Shown: positions 33,829 through 44,843 of the stretch, piece by piece
How positions within the stretch are numbered: the first letter of the stretch is position 1
Layout of the letters: every line of letters begins with the position of its first letter
Assembly (NCBI GenBank): GCA_022826515.1
Contig: JAJDUT010000114.1
Coordinates: forward strand, 5,827-69,826
Reading direction: 5' to 3'
Source: Candidatus Latescibacterota bacterium
GTDB lineage: Bacteria; Latescibacterota; UBA2968; UBA8231
Length of the DNA stretch: 64,000 nt
Program-made: the position numbers and the translations under genes
The notes under the pieces: model-generated
Told to the model about the DNA's origin: nothing
The model's input: only the letters and a program-made list of their open reading frames with translations
Database searches by the model: none

Positions 33829-34715
33829 TGAACGCCGAGGTTTTGCAGGGCTTGCAGGTCCAGATCGGCAAAGCCGAGACTCTGATCGAAGCACTGCCGT
33901 ACCTACAGGAATTTCGCGGCAAAGTGATGGTCGTCAAATACGGCGGCAGCACTATGGGCAGCGGGGACACGGTATATAAGGACATCGTTTTTATGCAGGC
34001 GGTCGGCATTTGTCCGGTCGTGGTCCACGGTGGCGGTCCGGCTATCACCCGCCGCCTACAAGAGCTAGGCATTGAAAGCCAGCGCGTAAATGGGCTGCGG
34101 GTGACGGATGCGGCGACGATGAAGGTGGTCGAAGATGTGCTCTTTGGCGAGGTCAACGCGCGGATCGTCCGCGAGATTGGCGCGCTAGACGGGCGGGCCG
34201 TGGGCGTCTCGGCCAAGGACGCCGGAATTATGCAGGTGCGCAAGCACTGGGCCCAAACCGATGGCGCTCCCTTGGACATCGGCTATGTCGGCCATGTCCA
34301 GCACGTGGATACCGCGCCTTTGTTGGACTTGATAGCCAAGGGCATGATCCCGGTGGTTGCGCCGATTGGCTGCGGCCCGGAGGGCGAGAGCTTCAACGTC
34401 AATGCCGATACGGCGGCCGGGGAAATCGCCGCGGCCCTGCACGCCGAAAAGTTGGTTTTTTTGACGGATGTGCAGGGCATCATGCGCGATCTCGCAGACG
34501 ATGCGTCCCTGCTGTCAACTGTGCGCGTCTCTGAGATGGGCAAGCTAATTGACCAAGGCGTGATCAGCGGTGGGATGATTCCCAAAGTTGAAGCCTGTAT
34601 CAAGTCCGTCAAAGCTGGCGTGCGCAAAACCCACGTTATCGACGGGCGCGTGCCGCATGCGATGTTGCTCGAGTTTTACACCCGACAGGGCATTGGCACC
34701 CAAATTGTCCAGTAG
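33828..34715 (+). CDS. argB: Acetylglutamate kinase
   Basis: Phosphorylates N-acetyl-glutamate, second step of arginine synthesis. From the ATG at 33828 (after GGAGGA) it has 295 residues; the frame opens slightly earlier inside argR. Motifs: VVKYGGSTMGSGD (family usually KYGGxAM), VVHGGGPAITRRLQELG, VNADTAAGEIAAAL, FLTDVQGIM and GGMIPKVEACIKSVKAGV. The last region resembles arginine-sensitive enzymes, though feedback control was not established here. Confidence 0.95.
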   Translation: MNAEVLQGLQVQIGKAETLIEALPYLQEFRGKVMVVKYGGSTMGSGDTVYKDIVFMQAVGICPVVVHGGGPAITRRLQELGIESQRVNGLRVTDAATMKVVEDVLFGEVNARIVREIGALDGRAVGVSAKDAGIMQVRKHWAQTDGAPLDIGYVGHVQHVDTAPLLDLIAKGMIPVVAPIGCGPEGESFNVNADTAAGEIAAALHAEKLVFLTDVQGIMRDLADDASLLSTVRVSEMGKLIDQGVISGGMIPKVEACIKSVKAGVRKTHVIDGRVPHAMLLEFYTRQGIGTQIVQ

Positions 34716-34730
34716 GACGACGGAGAAATC

Positions 34731-35927
34731 ATGAAAACCGAAGACATTATCAAGGGCGAGGCGCAATACATTTTGCAGACCTACGGTCGGCCCGAGTTCG
34801 TACTAGAGCGGGGCAATGGGGTCTATCTATTCGATACGGACGGCAACCGCTACCTCGATTTTGTCAGTGGCTTAGCGGTCAATGCGTTGGGCTACGGCGA
34901 CTACGAGGTGCTCAAGGCCATTGAGACGCAAGCCGCCAAGCTGATGCACGTGTCGAACCTCTACCACACAATCCCCTCGGTACAAGTAGCGCAGCGGCTA
35001 GTCGAGCACTCGTTTGCCGACCGGGTGTTCTTCTGCAACAGCGGCACCGAGGCGTGGGAGGCGTCGCTCAAATTTTGCCGCAAGTGGGGCAACACCACCC
35101 ACGACTCGCCCAAAAATCGCCTCATTGCCTTTGAAAATTCCTTTCACGGGCGGACGTATGGGTCCATCTCGACGACTGGTCAGCCCAAGTACCACAAGGG
35201 GTTTGAGCCACTGCTGCCGGGCATTGACTTCGCCCAATTCAACGATTTGGCCTCGGTGGAGGCGCTGGTTTCGGATCAGACCTGCGCGATTTTGGTCGAG
35301 CCGGTGCAGGCCGAGGGTGGGATCCACGCCGCGACCGCGGAGTTTCTCACCGGGCTGCGGCGCTTGTGCGACGAGCGGGATATGCTGCTGGTCTTCGATG
35401 AGATCCAAGTGGGGTGCGGGCGCTTAGGCTCGCTGTGGGCCTATCAACAATACGAGGTTGAACCGGATATTATGACCTTGGCCAAGGCCCTCGGCGGCGG
35501 TTTGCCAATCGGCGTCGCACTCTTGCGGCAGAAGGTCGCCGATGCCATTGAGGCTGGCGACCACGCCGCGACGTTCGGTGCCAATCCCGTAGCCTGCGCC
35601 GCGGCGACCGCGGTCTTGGGTAAACTGCTGGAGCCGGGTTTTATCGACGGAGTGCGCGAAAAAGGCGAACACTTGATCGATCGCCTGCAAAAGTTGCAAC
35701 AGCGCTGGCCTGAGCACATTACCGAAGTTCGCGGCAAAGGGCTAATCGCTGGCGCGGTCACCAGCCAGCCAGCCGCCGACTATCTGGCTGCCTTCCGTCA
35801 GCGCGACATCTTGGTGGCCACGGCCGGGGCCGATGTGGTGCGCTTTTTGCCGCCGCTAGTCGTCGAGCGGGATCGCATCGACGAAGCAGTAGATGTATTC
35901 GACGAGATTTTGCGCCAAGGTGTCTGA
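34731..35927 (+). CDS. argD: Acetylornithine aminotransferase
   Basis: PLP-dependent transaminase of arginine synthesis. The 398-residue protein starts after GGAG and shows FLDFVSGLAVNALGYG (here YLDFVSGLAVNALGYG), FFCNSGTEAWEASLKF, ENSFHGRTYGSIS, VFDEIQVGCGR and the PLP-lysine region MTLAKALGGGLPIGV. The C-terminal half is normal for class III aminotransferases. Its stop overlaps the argH start by one base (TGATG). Confidence 0.94.
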   Translation: MKTEDIIKGEAQYILQTYGRPEFVLERGNGVYLFDTDGNRYLDFVSGLAVNALGYGDYEVLKAIETQAAKLMHVSNLYHTIPSVQVAQRLVEHSFADRVFFCNSGTEAWEASLKFCRKWGNTTHDSPKNRLIAFENSFHGRTYGSISTTGQPKYHKGFEPLLPGIDFAQFNDLASVEALVSDQTCAILVEPVQAEGGIHAATAEFLTGLRRLCDERDMLLVFDEIQVGCGRLGSLWAYQQYEVEPDIMTLAKALGGGLPIGVALLRQKVADAIEAGDHAATFGANPVACAAATAVLGKLLEPGFIDGVREKGEHLIDRLQKLQQRWPEHITEVRGKGLIAGAVTSQPAADYLAAFRQRDILVATAGADVVRFLPPLVVERDRIDEAVDVFDEILRQGV

Positions 35928-37312
35928 TGGCCGCGGTACAAACGCCTTGGGGCGGGCGGTTTCAGTCTGCGCCGGCCGAGTTGATGGAGCGCTTCAACGC
36001 CTCGATTGGCTTCGACCGCAAGCTGTTGGAGTCCGACATTGTCGGCAGCGTGGCCTATGCCCGCGCCCTGCAGCGGGCCGACGTTCTCAGCACTGGAGAA
36101 CTGGAGCAGATCGAATCGGGGCTAAAGCAGGTACGGGAAGAATTTTCAGCCCCGGACTGCGCGCTTCCCGACGCACTTGAAGACATCCACATGGCGGTGG
36201 AGCAGCGGCTGACCGAGCTGGTCGGCCCGGTCGGTGGCAAGCTGCACACCGGGCGCAGTCGCAACGACCAAGTCAACTTAGACGAGCGACTCTACCTGCG
36301 GGGCGCGATTGCGTCGCTCCAGGCGCAGATTCGCCACCTACAAGGCGTGCTGCTGGCGTCGAGCGAGCAACACAGCCACGTGGTGCTGCCCGGCTATACC
36401 CACTTACAACAGGCCCAACCGGTGCTTTTCCCCCACTATGCGCTGTCGTTGTTCTGGATGCTGGAGCGCGACCGCGGGCGGCTGGGGGACGCTTGGCGTC
36501 GGGCCGACTTTCTGCCGTTAGGTTCCGGGGCGTTGGCCGGGAGCGCGTTTCCGCTCGACCGGGCCTTTCTCGCCCGCGAACTCGGGTTCTCGCAGGTGAC
36601 CCCCAATAGCCTCGACGCGGTCAGCGACCGCGATTTTCTGCTTGAGACTCTGTCTGCGCTGGCAATTCTAATGATGCACTTGAGCCGCTTCTGCGAGGAT
36701 TTGATTCTCTGGTCGTCGGCGGAGTTTGGCTTTGTCGAGTTGAGCGACCACTTTGCCACCGGCTCTAGCATGATGCCGCAAAAGAAAAATCCAGACGCGC
36801 TAGAGCTGGTGCGCGGCAAGACCGGTCGGGTGTACGGCAGTCTGATGGCGTTGCTGACGACGATGAAGGCCGTGCCGTTGACGTACGCCAAGGATCTGCA
36901 GGAAGACAAGGAGCCGCTCTTTGACGCGCTGGAAACGTCGGCCATTTGCCTAGAGGTTTTCGCCGGTGCTTGGGAGAGCATGAAGGTGCGCGCCGAGCGG
37001 ATGGAGTCCGCGGTGGATTCCACGGCCTTGGCAACGGATTTGGCCGACTATTTGGTGGGCCAAGGCGTGCCTTTTCGCGAAGCCCATCGCATCGTCGGTC
37101 GCTTGGTGCGGGATTCGCTAGAGCAAGGTCGCGCCCTCACCGAACTTAACTTGGAAGATCTGCGCGCACACAGCGCGGATTTCGGCGAGGACGCGCTGGG
37201 CCTGCTCGACGTGCGCCACAGCTTGGCGCGCCGTAATATAGAGGGAGGCACCGGTCCGCAGGCCGTGGCCGAACAGATGGAAAAGGCGCGGCGAGTATGG
37301 GCCGCAAGGTGA
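35927..37312 (+). CDS. argH: Argininosuccinate lyase
   Basis: Splits argininosuccinate into arginine and fumarate, the last step. The 461-residue protein begins TPWGGRFQSAPAELMERFNAS and has HMAVEQRLTELVG, LHTGRSRNDQVNLD, PGYTHLQQAQPVLFPHY and the fumarase-superfamily signature GSSMMPQKKNPDALELVRG. argC, argJ, argF and argG are not in the window, so this operon encodes only part of the pathway. Confidence 0.95.
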   Translation: MAAVQTPWGGRFQSAPAELMERFNASIGFDRKLLESDIVGSVAYARALQRADVLSTGELEQIESGLKQVREEFSAPDCALPDALEDIHMAVEQRLTELVGPVGGKLHTGRSRNDQVNLDERLYLRGAIASLQAQIRHLQGVLLASSEQHSHVVLPGYTHLQQAQPVLFPHYALSLFWMLERDRGRLGDAWRRADFLPLGSGALAGSAFPLDRAFLARELGFSQVTPNSLDAVSDRDFLLETLSALAILMMHLSRFCEDLILWSSAEFGFVELSDHFATGSSMMPQKKNPDALELVRGKTGRVYGSLMALLTTMKAVPLTYAKDLQEDKEPLFDALETSAICLEVFAGAWESMKVRAERMESAVDSTALATDLADYLVGQGVPFREAHRIVGRLVRDSLEQGRALTELNLEDLRAHSADFGEDALGLLDVRHSLARRNIEGGTGPQAVAEQMEKARRVWAAR

Positions 37313-37316
37313 TCCA

Positions 37317-38744
37317 ATGTTAGTAGCGATTAAAGACATCGAATTTTACGTACGCGAGATGCGGATGCGGATGCCGTTTAAGTTCGGCAACGTGGTCGCT
37401 GATAGCCTGACCGCGCTGCACGTAGCCATGGATCTAGAGCTGAGCGATGGCCGTCGGGCGCGGGGCTGGACTGCGGACATGCTGTCGCCTAGGTGGTTCG
37501 ACAAGGACCCAAACAAGACGATGGCCGAGGGTATCCGCGACTTGGTGGATGGAGCGCAAGCGGCGGCCGCCGCTTATCAGGAATCGAGTCGAGGCGGCGC
37601 GATCCCATTTGCAATATGGGAGGCGGGCTACGAGGCGGGTCGGGCGTGGGGCCGGGCGCGAGGCGTCAACGACCTGCTGGCGTCCAACGGCGCGGCCCTG
37701 ATGGAGCGGGCGCTCATCGACGGCTTGGGGGTCGCGCTGGAGCAGCCCTATTTTGCGCTGTTGCAGGGCAATGTCCTTGGGTTGGCGCTGGGGAGGATTC
37801 ACTCGGAGTTAGAGGGGCTGGAGCTTGCGGCAGTGCTGCCGGCGGTACCGGTGCGCTCGCTGCACGTCCGTCATACGGTCGGTTTGGTCGATCCTATCCG
37901 CACGGCCGCAATTGCGCCCGCAGAGCGGTTGAACGACGGGTTGCCGCAGTCCTTGGAGGAGTGCATTCAGAGTCAGGGCCTGCGCTATTTCAAGATCAAG
38001 ATCGGCGGCGATCCCGAAGCGGACTTTGAGCGCTTGGCGGCGATCGCCGCGCTTTTGGACGAGAGAGCGGCGGAGTATCACATCACGCTCGATGGCAACG
38101 AACAGTACGGCGACGCGGCCGATTTGCTGGCTTTGTTGGAACGGATTGAACAGGACTTGGGGGCGTTTTATCACCGCATCCTCTACGTTGAGCAGCCCAT
38201 GGACCGCGCCCTTTCTCTCGATCCCGCGCTAAAGAAAGACCTCGGGGTTTTGGCGGCAAAGCGCCCCTTGCTGATTGACGAGTCGGACGAATCCTTGGAT
38301 TCCTTTCGCCGTGCGTTGGACTTGGGGTACAGCGGCGTCTCGTCCAAGTCTTGCAAAGGGTTGGTCAAGGCGCTGGCTAACAGTGCGCTCGCTTGGCAGC
38401 GCACGGCCGCGGGGCACCCCTGTTTTGTCTCGGCTGAAGATTTGACCGTGGTGCCGGTGGTGTCGCTGCATCAAGATTTGGTGCACGTGGCGGCGTTGGG
38501 GATCGATCACGTCGAGCGCAATGGGCACCACTACGTGCGGGGGCTGGATCACTTGTCGGCTGCGGAGCGGGCGTGGTGCTTTGAGCGACACGGCGATCTG
38601 TACCGTGCCGAAGGCCAGAGCGGCTTGCTCGACATTCGCGACGGTCAGATCGCGGTCGGCTCCCTGCAACGGCCTGGACTCGGGGTTGATGGCGCGGTCG
38701 ATATCGCGGCCATGCAGCCGCTGACGGAGGCGCAACTCTCGTGA
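37317..38744 (+). CDS. Enolase-superfamily protein, KxK (muconate-lactonizing-like) type, paralogue A
   Basis: A 475-residue protein four bases after argH. Residues of the enolase C-terminal barrel are present: KIK in LRYFKIKIGGD, metal ligands in TLDGNEQY (D), LYVEQPMDR (E) and LIDESDE (D/E), and a second-face lysine in GVSSKSCKGLVKAL. This lysine pair is that of the muconate-lactonizing/dipeptide-epimerase branch, which does cycloisomerisation, racemisation or epimerisation. It is about 100 residues longer than usual, with extra sequence in the N half (ADMLSPRWFDKDPNKTMAE) and a long C-terminal tail (HVERNGHHYVRGLDHLS). Its position suggests action on an amino-acid derivative, but no substrate can be named. 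The next gene is a clear paralogue. Confidence 0.8.
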   Translation: MLVAIKDIEFYVREMRMRMPFKFGNVVADSLTALHVAMDLELSDGRRARGWTADMLSPRWFDKDPNKTMAEGIRDLVDGAQAAAAAYQESSRGGAIPFAIWEAGYEAGRAWGRARGVNDLLASNGAALMERALIDGLGVALEQPYFALLQGNVLGLALGRIHSELEGLELAAVLPAVPVRSLHVRHTVGLVDPIRTAAIAPAERLNDGLPQSLEECIQSQGLRYFKIKIGGDPEADFERLAAIAALLDERAAEYHITLDGNEQYGDAADLLALLERIEQDLGAFYHRILYVEQPMDRALSLDPALKKDLGVLAAKRPLLIDESDESLDSFRRALDLGYSGVSSKSCKGLVKALANSALAWQRTAAGHPCFVSAEDLTVVPVVSLHQDLVHVAALGIDHVERNGHHYVRGLDHLSAAERAWCFERHGDLYRAEGQSGLLDIRDGQIAVGSLQRPGLGVDGAVDIAAMQPLTEAQLS

Positions 38745-40177
38745 ATGCCGTAGAAATAAGGCTTGAGGACGTGCGATTCTACATGCGGAATGTGCATACC
38801 CGCATGCCCTTCAAATACGGCGCGGCCGTGCTAACCGCGGTGCCGATCCTGCACGTGGTGGCTCACGGTGCGCTAAAAAACGGCACGCCGGTGAAAGGGG
38901 TTGCAGCCGACATTCTCCCTCCTAAGTGGTTCGATAAAGACCCGGCCAAAAGCTACGAAGACAATGTCGCCGACTTGCTGTGGGCGGCGCGTGCGGCGCG
39001 GTCGGCATACTTGGATGCGGCGCGGTCCCCCGCGTCGTTCTTTGCCATCTGGCAGGACGGTTATGCGCAGACGGTATCTGCTGGCGACGCGCACGGTCTG
39101 AATCGGTTGACGGCTGTCCACGGCAGTACGCTGATGGAGCGCGTCCTGATCGACGCAGTGGGATGCGGTGTGGGCGCGAGTTACTTTGAGTTGCTCAAGG
39201 CCAATCTCCTCGGCTTGGACCTGGGGGCGATTCACCCCGAGCTGCAAGGAGTAGAGCCTGGCCAAGTGATCGGGGCTGCGCCGCTTGAGCAGTTGCACGT
39301 GCGGCACACGGTGGGATTGGCCGATCCGATTGTCCCAAGCGATATTGCGCCTGAGGAGCGGTTGGACGATGGGTTGCCGCAGTCGCTGGCCGATTGCGTC
39401 GAGCGCCAAGGACTGACGTACTTTAAGGTCAAGGTGAACGGCGATTTGGAGACTGACTTGGCGCGGTTGGCCGTGATTGCCGAGTTGCTAGACGGGCGCG
39501 ACGCCGAGTACAAGGTCACGCTCGACGGCAACGAACAATATCGTGAAATGGATTCGCTCATTGGTTTGATCGAGGCCCTTGCAGCCACACAGCCGCGTTT
39601 GTACGAGAGCATCCTCTACGTCGAGCAGCCCCTAGAGCGGAGCTTGGCTTTGGATGCAGCGCTAGAGCCGGGCATCCGGGCCGCGGCGGCGCGGCGTCCC
39701 TTGCTCATCGACGAGTCGGACGATGCGCAGGACACCTTCCGCCAAGCCTTAGCGCTGGGATACGAGGGCGTTTCGTCCAAGGCGTGCAAAGGGCTGGTCA
39801 AGGCGCTGGCCAATCTGGCGTTGGCGCGGCAGCGGGAGGGTTGTTTTCTCTCGGGAGAGGACCTGATGAACCTGCCGGTGGTGCCCCTGCACCAGGATTT
39901 GGCGCACGTGGCGGCGCTGGGGATAGGGCACGTCGAGCGCAACGGACACCACTACGTGCGGGGGTTGGATCACTTGACCGCAGACGAGCGAGCGGCCTGC
40001 TTGGCTACGCACGGGAAGCTCTATCGGGAGGTGGACAGCGGGTTGGTGGCCTTGGATGTGCGGGAAGGGAAGATCGAGGTAGGGTCGCTGCAAGTGGCGG
40101 GTTTGGGTGTAGGAATGCCGGTGGCTGTGGATGAGATGGTGGAATTGGAGGAATGGGAATTTGCGTCGTTGGCCTGA
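38741..40177 (+). CDS. Enolase-superfamily protein, KxK type, paralogue B
   Basis: A 478-residue paralogue of the preceding protein, starting at GTG 38741 and overlapping its stop by GTGA. The same landmarks recur: PPKWFDKDPAKSYEDN, TLMERVLIDAVG, LHVRHTVGLADPI, YFKVKVNGD (KVK), TLDGNEQY, LYVEQPLER, LIDESDD, GVSSKACKGLVKAL and HVERNGHHYVRGLDHL. By eye about half the residues match paralogue A, so the duplication is old enough for the two to differ in substrate or form a heteromer. The catalytic residues are kept in both. Confidence 0.8.
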   Translation: MNAVEIRLEDVRFYMRNVHTRMPFKYGAAVLTAVPILHVVAHGALKNGTPVKGVAADILPPKWFDKDPAKSYEDNVADLLWAARAARSAYLDAARSPASFFAIWQDGYAQTVSAGDAHGLNRLTAVHGSTLMERVLIDAVGCGVGASYFELLKANLLGLDLGAIHPELQGVEPGQVIGAAPLEQLHVRHTVGLADPIVPSDIAPEERLDDGLPQSLADCVERQGLTYFKVKVNGDLETDLARLAVIAELLDGRDAEYKVTLDGNEQYREMDSLIGLIEALAATQPRLYESILYVEQPLERSLALDAALEPGIRAAAARRPLLIDESDDAQDTFRQALALGYEGVSSKACKGLVKALANLALARQREGCFLSGEDLMNLPVVPLHQDLAHVAALGIGHVERNGHHYVRGLDHLTADERAACLATHGKLYREVDSGLVALDVREGKIEVGSLQVAGLGVGMPVAVDEMVELEEWEFASLA

Positions 40178-40191
40178 GCTAGGAGATGGCT

Positions 40192-42585
<2,394 letters not shown>

Positions 42586-42608
42586 TTTGTCGCGGAACGA
42601 GATAGGAT

Positions 42609-43469
42609 ATGACTGCTACTTGGCACGATTACTGGGAACTGACTAAACCGAGAATTGCCTTTTTGGTGCTGGTTACGGCCGCCTTCGGATTTTTCTTAGG
42701 CGGGCAAGGCATTCACGCGCCGCTGCTTTTTTGTTGTCTGCTCGTCGGTACGGGCTTGACTACGTGCGGCTCGTCGGTGCTCAATCACTATCTGGAACGC
42801 GATGTCGATGGGTTGATGAAGCGCACGCGCAATCGGCCCTTGCCGGCCGGGCGCGTCAAGCCGGGGACGGCGCTGTCGATGGGGTTTGTGCTGGTTCTGA
42901 GCGGCGTGTTTTTCCTGCTTTTTACCGCTGGGTTGTTGACGGCTTTTCTGGCACTCCTCTCCGCGTTTCTCTACGTGGTGGTGTACACCCCGATGAAGCG
43001 GCAAAATTGGCTCAATACCTCGCTGGGGGCCGTGCCAGGTGCCCTGCCGCCCGTAGGGGGCTGGACGGCGGCGACTGGCGCGATTGACCCCGGGGCTGTG
43101 GTCCTGTTTCTCATTCTCTTTGCTTGGCAGCACCCGCACTTTTACGCCATTGCTTGGATCTTCCGCGACGACTACCGGCGCGGCGGTTTCAAGATGTTAC
43201 CCGTCGTCGAGCCGGATGGGAACAGCACCTGCTGGCAGGTGATGGGCTACTTGGTACTGCTGCTGATCTTTTCGGTGTTGCCTTCGTTTATGGGTCTCAC
43301 TGGGCCGTTCTACCTAGCCGGGGCGCTGGTGTTGGGCGCGCTGTTCCTCGCCTCCGGTCTCGCGCTTAGCTTCTCGCGCTCGGTGACTAGTGCGCGGCGA
43401 CTGCTCAAGGCTTCGGTCCTCTATCTGCCGCTACTGTTGGTGTTGAGCGTGGTAGATGCCGGGTTTTAG
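42609..43469 (+). CDS. ctaB: Protoheme IX farnesyltransferase (heme O synthase)
   Basis: Attaches a farnesyl group to heme b to make heme O for terminal oxidases. The 286-residue membrane protein has the UbiA-type motif NHYLERDVDGLMKRTRNRPL with the conserved aspartates, the second motif YTPMKRQNWLNTSLGAVPGA, and WQHPHFYAIAWIFRDDY, which is specific to heme O synthases. About eight hydrophobic segments are visible. It stands alone without oxidase genes nearby; its 3' end overlaps convergent mobA by 39 bases. Confidence 0.94.
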   Translation: MTATWHDYWELTKPRIAFLVLVTAAFGFFLGGQGIHAPLLFCCLLVGTGLTTCGSSVLNHYLERDVDGLMKRTRNRPLPAGRVKPGTALSMGFVLVLSGVFFLLFTAGLLTAFLALLSAFLYVVVYTPMKRQNWLNTSLGAVPGALPPVGGWTAATGAIDPGAVVLFLILFAWQHPHFYAIAWIFRDDYRRGGFKMLPVVEPDGNSTCWQVMGYLVLLLIFSVLPSFMGLTGPFYLAGALVLGALFLASGLALSFSRSVTSARRLLKASVLYLPLLLVLSVVDAGF

Positions 43470-44039
43470 CAGTGCGGCTTGCACCCGCTCGTACTCTGCG
43501 GGCGCGTTGAGATTGGCAAAAAGCAGGCCGCGCTCGTCGTAGGGCTGCCAATCCTTTTCCCTTACCAGATACAAGTTCAGATTGCTCAGTAGGTCGCGCA
43601 TGCCGAGCTGACCGGCCTGTATGGCGGCTTCTACGGCCGTTAAGCAAGACGGCTCGTAGAGCGCACAGAGCGGTTGCAGCCCGGCGACCGTGTGGGGCAC
43701 GACCGCTTGATGTGGCCCGCGCCGGTTGACGAGGTGGCGGAGGAAGTCTGGAGTGAGAAAGGGCAAGTCGCAGGCGAGGAGGAGTACGGGCGCGGCGGTT
43801 GTGCTGAGCGCGGTGTACAGGCCTCCTAGCGGCCCAAGTCCGGGTCGGCGGTCGGGATGGACGGGTAGCCCGAGGTGGCTATAGGAGGAGGGGTCGCCGA
43901 TGATGACGCGGGGGTAGCCGAGGGGGCGAGCCGCAGCGAGGACGCGCTCAATCAGGGTCTGGCCACCTAATTGCAGGAGAGCCTTGTCGCGGCCCATGCG
44001 TCGGCTCTGGCCGCCGGCTAGCACGGCGACGTGGATCAT
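43431..44039 (-). CDS. mobA: Molybdenum cofactor guanylyltransferase
   Basis: Transfers GMP to molybdopterin to give the guanine dinucleotide form of the cofactor. The 202-residue protein has the nucleotidyltransferase start VAVLAGGQSRRMGRDKALL, GPLGGLYTAL and LLLACDLPFLTP, then the C-terminal FANLNAPAEYERV characteristic of MobA. It overlaps larB upstream by ATGA. No molybdoenzyme is in the window. It is the last gene of the minus-strand ppdK-parAB run. Confidence 0.92.
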   Translation of the reverse strand: MIHVAVLAGGQSRRMGRDKALLQLGGQTLIERVLAAARPLGYPRVIIGDPSSYSHLGLPVHPDRRPGLGPLGGLYTALSTTAAPVLLLACDLPFLTPDFLRHLVNRRGPHQAVVPHTVAGLQPLCALYEPSCLTAVEAAIQAGQLGMRDLLSNLNLYLVREKDWQPYDERGLLFANLNAPAEYERVQAALLKPGIYHAQHQQ

Positions 44040-44824
44040 TCGGAGTGCTGGCTGGGCTTCGACCTGAGCTCAGCCGAAGGGCGGCGGTTGATTTGGGCGG
44101 CTGCGTACCCTGCGCCAAATCCGTTGTCGATATTGACGACAACTACGCCGGCCGCACAGGAGTTGAGCATGGCCAAGAGGGCGGCGAGGCCGTGGAAACT
44201 CGCGCCGTATCCCACGCTAGTTGGCACGGCCACGACCGGAATATCCACCAGCCCACCGACCACGCTGGCGAGCGCACCCTCCATCCCGGCGACTACGACG
44301 ATGGCCCGCGCTCGGTGCAAGAGTTCGCGGTACGCTAGGAGCCGGTGCAGGCCAGCGACGCCGACATCGCAAACCTCCTCGACATGCGCGCCCATGGCGC
44401 GGGCCGTGACGACGGCTTCGCGGGCCACGGGCAAGTCCGAGGTACCGGCTGAGACTACGGCCACTAGGCCTTCGGGCTCGGGCCGTTCAGCTCCTGGCAC
44501 TAGAACCGTGCGGGCGAGAGGGTCGTGCTCGGCGCGGTCAAAGCGCTCGACGAGGGCTTGGGCTGTGGCCGCTTCGACGCGGGTGGCCAGCACCTGTGCG
44601 CCATGCGCGGTTATGCGCTCGGCGATGGCTAGCACCTGCTCGCAGGTTTTGCCTTGAGCGAAAATGACTTCTGGAAACCCCGTGCGCAGGGCGCGGTGGT
44701 GATCGACGTGGGCAAACCCAAGGTTTTCGAAAGGCAGGTTTCTAAGCCGCTCTAAGGCTTGGCTCGGCGCGAGGTCTCCGGTGGCGACTCGCTCTAATAG
44801 GTGACGGAGTTGTTCTTGGTCCAT
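44036..44824 (-). CDS. larB: LarB, pyridinium-3,5-biscarboxylic acid mononucleotide synthase
   Basis: LarB carboxylates and hydrolyses nicotinic acid adenine dinucleotide, the first step to the nickel-pincer cofactor of lactate racemase. The 262-residue protein shows FAHVDHHRALRTGFPEVIFAQGK, the PurE-like core VAVVSAGTSDLPVAREA, GMEGALASVVGGLVDIPVVAVPTSVGYG, and LNSCAAGVVVVNIDNGFGAGY. larC, larE and larA are not nearby. The last residues (AELRSKPS) are encoded by a dispersed repeat (44057-44080), giving an unusual tail. Confidence 0.93.
   Translation of the reverse strand: MDQEQLRHLLERVATGDLAPSQALERLRNLPFENLGFAHVDHHRALRTGFPEVIFAQGKTCEQVLAIAERITAHGAQVLATRVEAATAQALVERFDRAEHDPLARTVLVPGAERPEPEGLVAVVSAGTSDLPVAREAVVTARAMGAHVEEVCDVGVAGLHRLLAYRELLHRARAIVVVAGMEGALASVVGGLVDIPVVAVPTSVGYGASFHGLAALLAMLNSCAAGVVVVNIDNGFGAGYAAAQINRRPSAELRSKPSQHSE
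44057..44080. repeat. Near-palindromic dispersed repeat within the 3' end of larB
   Basis: CTTCGACC-TGAGCTCA-GCCGAAGG is an imperfect palindrome whose right half matches the CTTCGGC-GAGCTCAG copies at 10354-10384. It is translated as part of the LarB tail. Confidence 0.65.
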
Positions 44825-44843
44825 GGCATTTAGGAACGCGGGA

